Source: Vicinamibacterales bacterium (lineage in GTDB: Bacteria; Acidobacteriota; Vicinamibacteria; Vicinamibacterales; JAKQTR01). From it: 60,879 bases of DNA. Each line of letters opens with the position of its first letter. Position 1 is the stretch's first letter. Below, in pieces: positions 57,031 through 60,879 of this stretch. The stretch covers positions 1 to 60,879 of the forward strand of contig JALOKU010000012.1 of the NCBI GenBank assembly GCA_025456345.1, written 5' to 3'. The notes under the pieces were generated by a model that saw only the letters and a list, made by a program, of their open reading frames with translations, made no database searches and was not told where the DNA came from. Made by a program: the position numbers and the translations under genes.

Positions 57031-60024
57031 CTACTTCCTCCGCACCGGGCCGAGGTAGCGGTCGAGCCACTCGAGATTCGCGCGGACCAGTTTCTGGGCT
57101 TCCGGCAGGAAGGGCGAACAGGTGTGCGGGCAGTCGAGCAGCACGTGACGCTTGTCGGACGTGCCGAGAGAACGGAACATCGGCTCGGCGGAGATCTCGA
57201 GGGGAAACGCGCTGTCGTACCGGCCGTTGACCATCTGCACGGGCGTCTTCACGCGCTGGGCGAACGCGAATACGTTGGCGAACGCGCGGAATCCCCCTGC
57301 CATCAGGATGGCTGACTTGAATCGCGGTTCCGCGACAAGAACGGGCACGCCCATGAACGCGCCCCAGCTGTTGCCGACGTACGCCAGGCGATCGCCGTCG
57401 ATGTCCCCGCGGCTCGCCAGATAGTCGACGCAGCGGCGGAACTCCCGTATCTGCCTCGCCAGCCGGTCGGGTTCTCCGGCGCTGAACGAGGCGATGCGCG
57501 CCGTGGGCTGTCCGCCGCCGCGCTCGTACGTGCCGTCGAGGATGGGATAGAGCAGGGCGCGGCCATCCTGGATCAGATGGGCGAAGTTCGGGATGCCCGA
57601 GAGGTTACGCCCGTCGTCGCTCGAGCGCAGCGAGATGACCGAGGCCCCTGGCCACCAGACCACGGCCTGATAGGGGGGCTGCGACGCAGTTGGAAGGAAG
57701 AGGTACGCGACCATCCGCCCGCTGCCGCCGGCCAGATCGAACGAGACCTTCTCCAGCGTCCAGTGCCGCGTCCTCGTCGGTTCCATCTCGTAGCGTGCGT
57801 CGAGGGGGGACTGTTCGTACGAGAACAGCGTGCGCCACACCCTGAACTCGTCATCCGACATCGGTCTTTCCTTCGACCAGTCCCTGGGGGCCTGCCGGGC
57901 GGGAGCCCGCAGGCTCTCCTCCGGGATGGAGTCCGGAGACACACCCTTGATGCACCGGAATCCGGTCTCCGGCGACCGATCGAACGCCGGCCTCTCGTCG
58001 GGCTCGACGAAGAAGTAGCGAGGGTCGCTCCACGCGGCACCGAGAACGAACCGGTTCTCTCCGGCCGCATTGAAGCACCATTCCCTGGCGTTGCCAGCGA
58101 CGTCGTAGAGACCCAAGGTGTTCCGGCTTCCTCGGAAGGAGCCGGCTCGCGCCAGGCCGCTCGTGCCGAAGTTGCTGAGCGGCAGAGTATTGTCGGCGGT
58201 CCCGAGGTCAGCGGCCCTGGCCCAGTGATAGAGCGTCGGCAACGACTTCCCGGCAAACTCCGCGTAGGCGGCGGCCTCGTACCAACTCACGCCGGTGACC
58301 GGGTAGTCGTCCTGTCCATCCGGAAACTGGCCGAACTCCCACGTGGCAGGGCCCGGGCGCCCAGACTTGTCCTGGAAGCGCCCGATGGCCTCCTTCCAGG
58401 GGATCACCTTCCCGCGTTCCACGAAGGCGTGCGTCCAGTACCGCGGGTCACTGTATCCGCCGCCATCCACGAACGCCTTGTATGCGCGATTGGTGACTTC
58501 GAACCTGTCGATGAGATACTCGCCGAGACGCATACTATCGGACGCCGCGTAGTTCACCATGAGGAGGGGCTGAAAAGTGTCGCTCGCCGGCACGAGCGCC
58601 ATGTCGGCAGGGCCGCTGCCTTCGCTCGCGAGCAGCAGAGGCTGGCGTATCGTCCTCGCCGTTCCTGCCAGTTCCACCGTCGCGAAACCGGCCATGCGGA
58701 TGTCGAACTGGAACACGCCCATGGGAAACCGCAAGCGCCCGCTGTTCGTTCGGCCGACGTGCTTCCACGGACTGTCCGGCACGCGCGGGTTTCTGTAGTA
58801 GATGTCTGCTCCAGGAGGCGTCGTCTCGATGGACCGCTCGTACGCGATCTCCGGCCAGACCTGCTGAAGCACCGGGTCCCCGGGGAGGTAGCGCTCGGCC
58901 TCGCTGGCCAGATCGAAAGCGGCTTCGTACTCCTGGTTCGATGCCAGGCCGAGGACCCTCGGGATGGCCACTCCGCGTGCCCACGTGGCGCGCGCCTGGC
59001 GCCCGGCGAACCGGTAGGTCCAGAACGCCAGCGCGATGAGAACGAGGAGCACGGGCACGGCGACGACCGGCCGGCGGACCGTCCTCACGAGCCGCCTCAT
59101 CAGCGGTTCGCCGCGAATCGGACCGGCCAGCCGCGCCCGGCAGGCATCGAGGTCCCGGAGCATCTCGTCGGCCGACCCGTATCGCCGCTGCGGATCCTTC
59201 TGGAGCGCGCGCGCGACGATGGCCTGCAGGTCCGCTGGGACGTCCGGGCGACGACGGTCCACAGGCTCCGGGCTGTCCTCGAGGATGGAGCGAATCACCC
59301 CGCCCAGTTGTTCCGCACCGAACGGCAGGCGGCCGGTCAGCATCTCGTAGAGCACCACGCCCAGCGACCACAGATCGGTGCGGGCGTCGACCGACCCGCC
59401 GCGCGCCTGCTCAGGAGACATGTAGGCGACCGTGCCTAGGGTCGTGCCCGACTGCGTGAGACCTGCGGCATCGCCGAGCTTGGCCAGGCCGAAGTCGATG
59501 ATCTTGGCGACACCCTCGGGAGTCACCATGACATTGGCCGGCTTGATGTCGCGGTGCACGATGCCATGCCTGTGGGCCGCCGCGAGTCCGCGGGCCATCT
59601 GGCCGGCCACGGAGATGGCGTCATCGAGTCCGAGCGGTCCCAGCGCGAGGCGATCCTTGAGCGATTCGCCCTCGTAGCAGGCCATGACGATGAAGACCTG
59701 GCCGTCGGCGGTCTCGTCGATTTCGTGGATGGTGGCGACGTTGGGGTGGTCGAGCGCGGAGGCGGCCCTGGCCTCCTGCTCGAAGCGCTGCCGGCGCGCG
59801 CCGGCGTCCGGGCTGTCTCCTGTGCCGATGTCCGGAGGCAGGAGCTTGATGGCCACCAGACGGCCGAGCCTCAGGTCCTCGGCCTTGTAGACGACGCCCA
59901 TGCCGCCGGCGCCGAGTCGCTCCATGATTCTGTAGTGAGAAATAGACCGGCTGGCGGCTGAGTCGACCGCGCGGGTCACGGCCGCCGAGGCAGGCGCGTC
60001 GTCAGGAACACGGCCTGTCGTCAT
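57031..60024 (-). CDS. Ser/Thr protein kinase fused to a SUMF1-like domain and an alpha/beta hydrolase
   Basis: 997 residues. The kinase domain (about 31-300) has G-A-G-G-M-G-V-V-Y, Lys60 (V-A-I-K), H-R-D-I-K-P-A-N (Asp159) and D-F-G. One membrane helix lies near 322-342. The outer part holds a PEGA-like stretch (T-P-P-G-A-D-I-Y-Y near 405), then a SUMF1/formylglycine-enzyme-like domain (~480-690; D-R-F-E-V-T-N-R-A-Y-K, Y-D-V-A-G-N-A-R-E-W, G-F-R-C). A C-terminal hydrolase domain (~720-997) has the elbow G-N-S-W-G (Ser886). It may sense an extracellular compound and phosphorylate cytoplasmic targets. Confidence 0.92.
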   Translation of the reverse strand: MTTGRVPDDAPASAAVTRAVDSAASRSISHYRIMERLGAGGMGVVYKAEDLRLGRLVAIKLLPPDIGTGDSPDAGARRQRFEQEARAASALDHPNVATIHEIDETADGQVFIVMACYEGESLKDRLALGPLGLDDAISVAGQMARGLAAAHRHGIVHRDIKPANVMVTPEGVAKIIDFGLAKLGDAAGLTQSGTTLGTVAYMSPEQARGGSVDARTDLWSLGVVLYEMLTGRLPFGAEQLGGVIRSILEDSPEPVDRRRPDVPADLQAIVARALQKDPQRRYGSADEMLRDLDACRARLAGPIRGEPLMRRLVRTVRRPVVAVPVLLVLIALAFWTYRFAGRQARATWARGVAIPRVLGLASNQEYEAAFDLASEAERYLPGDPVLQQVWPEIAYERSIETTPPGADIYYRNPRVPDSPWKHVGRTNSGRLRFPMGVFQFDIRMAGFATVELAGTARTIRQPLLLASEGSGPADMALVPASDTFQPLLMVNYAASDSMRLGEYLIDRFEVTNRAYKAFVDGGGYSDPRYWTHAFVERGKVIPWKEAIGRFQDKSGRPGPATWEFGQFPDGQDDYPVTGVSWYEAAAYAEFAGKSLPTLYHWARAADLGTADNTLPLSNFGTSGLARAGSFRGSRNTLGLYDVAGNAREWCFNAAGENRFVLGAAWSDPRYFFVEPDERPAFDRSPETGFRCIKGVSPDSIPEESLRAPARQAPRDWSKERPMSDDEFRVWRTLFSYEQSPLDARYEMEPTRTRHWTLEKVSFDLAGGSGRMVAYLFLPTASQPPYQAVVWWPGASVISLRSSDDGRNLSGIPNFAHLIQDGRALLYPILDGTYERGGGQPTARIASFSAGEPDRLARQIREFRRCVDYLASRGDIDGDRLAYVGNSWGAFMGVPVLVAEPRFKSAILMAGGFRAFANVFAFAQRVKTPVQMVNGRYDSAFPLEISAEPMFRSLGTSDKRHVLLDCPHTCSPFLPEAQKLVRANLEWLDRYLGPVRRK

Positions 60025-60271
60025 GCGACTCCTCCGGTGTTCCGCGACGCCGGCCGCCGTGTATGGCCGTGCCGCCGGCGTCTGGCTACGCGCCAGTATA
60101 CGCCCGCGGTACGGTGCCGGCGCAGGTTCCGGCCGTCCCGCTCGAGGCCTTCCGGCGGTTCACGTTCCCGCCGTTCCGCGCGCCGGAGGCCCGCCCCGCC
60201 CCGTTGACATCCGCTTGCGCGCCGGGAAGAATCAGGAGCGGGCCTGCCAAGCCAGCGATAGGGACATGCTC
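60025..60271. other. intergenic region between divergent kinase and VWFA genes
   Basis: These 247 bases separate two divergent genes, so they must hold both promoters. The DNA stays GC-rich. I see no operator-like site of the kind found at 14695, no hairpin with a T-run, and no convincing -35/-10 pair. Confidence 0.5.
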
Positions 60272-60879
60272 ATGCGAATCCGGCGGTGTCACCCTCGAGC
60301 GGCCGGGGCTGCCGCGGCGGCAGCCGCCGCCGTCGCGCTCGCCGTCACCCTTTCCGCCCAACAGGCCCAGGAGCCGGTTTTCCGCACCGGCACCCGCACC
60401 GTGCCGGTCTACGTGACGGTCACCGACGCCGATGGACGGCTCGTGCCCGATCTCGGCCAGGACGATTTCGAGATCCTGGACAACGGCAAGCCCCAGACCA
60501 TCAGCATCTTCGCGAACGACATCCAGCCGATCATGGTCGTGATGATGCTCGACCGCAGCGGCAGCATGGTCGACAACTTCCGCCGGGTCCAGGAGGAGGC
60601 GGCCGAGCAGTTCGTGACGCGCCTGCTGCCGGCGGACAAGGCCCGCATCGGCAGTTTCTCCTACCGCGTCCAGGTCGATCCGCGCACCTTCACCAATGAC
60701 CGCGACGAGCTCCTGCGCATTCTCTACAAGGAGCTCCAGGAACCCGGCCCGACGCCGCTGTGGAACGCCGTGTCGGTCGGCATGACGGGGCTGCTCCATC
60801 AGGAGGGCCGCCGCGTCGTGCTCGTGTTCACCGACGGCGCCGACAGGCCCGGCAACGACCGCGCCACCAACATCACCCT
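60272..60879 (+). CDS. VWFA-related exported protein (3' end beyond window)
   Basis: 202 codons are visible, with no stop before the window end. A signal peptide (A-A-A-A-A-V-A-L-A-V-T-L-S-A-Q) is followed by an Ig-like strand region (V-P-V-Y-V-T-V-T-D-A-D-G) and a von Willebrand A domain with the metal site D-R-S-G-S (Asp93, Ser95, Ser97). The layout fits the VWFA-related family common in Acidobacteriota, with the D-D-F-E-I-L-D-N-G-K segment before the domain. An in-frame ATG at 60266 is an alternative start. Role unknown; exported and probably protein-binding. Confidence 0.88.
   Translation, partial: MRIRRCHPRAAGAAAAAAAAVALAVTLSAQQAQEPVFRTGTRTVPVYVTVTDADGRLVPDLGQDDFEILDNGKPQTISIFANDIQPIMVVMMLDRSGSMVDNFRRVQEEAAEQFVTRLLPADKARIGSFSYRVQVDPRTFTNDRDELLRILYKELQEPGPTPLWNAVSVGMTGLLHQEGRRVVLVFTDGADRPGNDRATNIT

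Overview
The window is a high-GC bacterial chromosome segment. It carries Oar-like TonB receptors with an N-terminal carboxypeptidase-regulatory domain, a kinase-SUMF1-hydrolase fusion, a von Willebrand A protein of the acidobacterial VWFA-related type, and many exported VOC-fold and DUF1838-like proteins. This content suggests Acidobacteriota, most likely a Vicinamibacteria-like lineage. The taxonomy is an inference from gene content; there is no rRNA or other phylogenetic marker here.

Layout. Positions 1-3381: 5'-complete but 3'-truncated TonB receptor (minus strand). 3660-5861: a small membrane protein, a DsbB-like/beta-propeller fusion and a DUF1801 protein. 6002-14660 (all minus strand): FAD:protein FMN transferase, membrane protein, tungsten-type aldehyde ferredoxin oxidoreductase, three exported VOC proteins, a nitrilase homologue without its cysteine, FdhD, a ThiS/MoaD-like carrier and a peroxiredoxin. 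14808-20691: Tat-exported amine oxidase-like flavoprotein, old-yellow-enzyme/dienoyl-CoA-reductase-type flavoprotein, CpeT-like protein, and two tandem AF0103-like (pyruvate kinase C-terminal fold) proteins. 20793-44598: a nearly gapless plus-strand run of about 20 genes. It encodes CoA transferase III, CitE-like lyase, cyclase, MmgE/PrpD, GntR/UTRA regulator, hydantoinase-type amidohydrolase, MFS transporter, alpha/beta hydrolase, acyl-CoA:carboxylate CoA-transferase, three-subunit molybdenum hydroxylase, NarI-like membrane subunit with a c-type heme motif, bis-MGD oxidoreductase plus FeS subunit, Tat flavoprotein plus tetraheme cytochrome, acyl-CoA dehydrogenase, and a second OYE-type enzyme. 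44611-49167: YqeC/YqeB molybdenum-hydroxylase maturation proteins, a double VOC protein and a third OYE-type enzyme. 49171-56952: NTF2-like protein, second TonB receptor, PLP enzyme, two DUF1838-like exported proteins and a decayed membrane metal-hydrolase gene. 57031-60879: kinase fusion and a truncated VWFA protein.

How it fits together (inference). The genes look like one catabolic and respiratory island. An outer-membrane receptor and an MFS carrier would take up a substrate, possibly a cyclic amide or heterocycle. A Mo hydroxylase and OYE-type reductases would act on the ring, amidohydrolase and cyclase-fold enzymes would open it, and CoA transferases, acyl-CoA dehydrogenase and lyase would break down the acid. 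Electrons would go to membrane and periplasmic redox partners. Three Mo/W enzyme families lie side by side with FdhD, a MoaD/ThiS-like protein and YqeB/YqeC. Five promoter regions spread over 42 kb share an AT-rich operator-like motif (consensus near TCATATTGTYATWACAA), which suggests one regulon. The only transcription factor in the window is the GntR/UTRA protein at 25193.

Four intergenic spots hold degenerate tandem repeats that share a strict 7-base period but differ in sequence. No rRNA, tRNA, CRISPR array, insertion sequence or phage gene was recognised. No gene-free stretch exceeds 300 bases.
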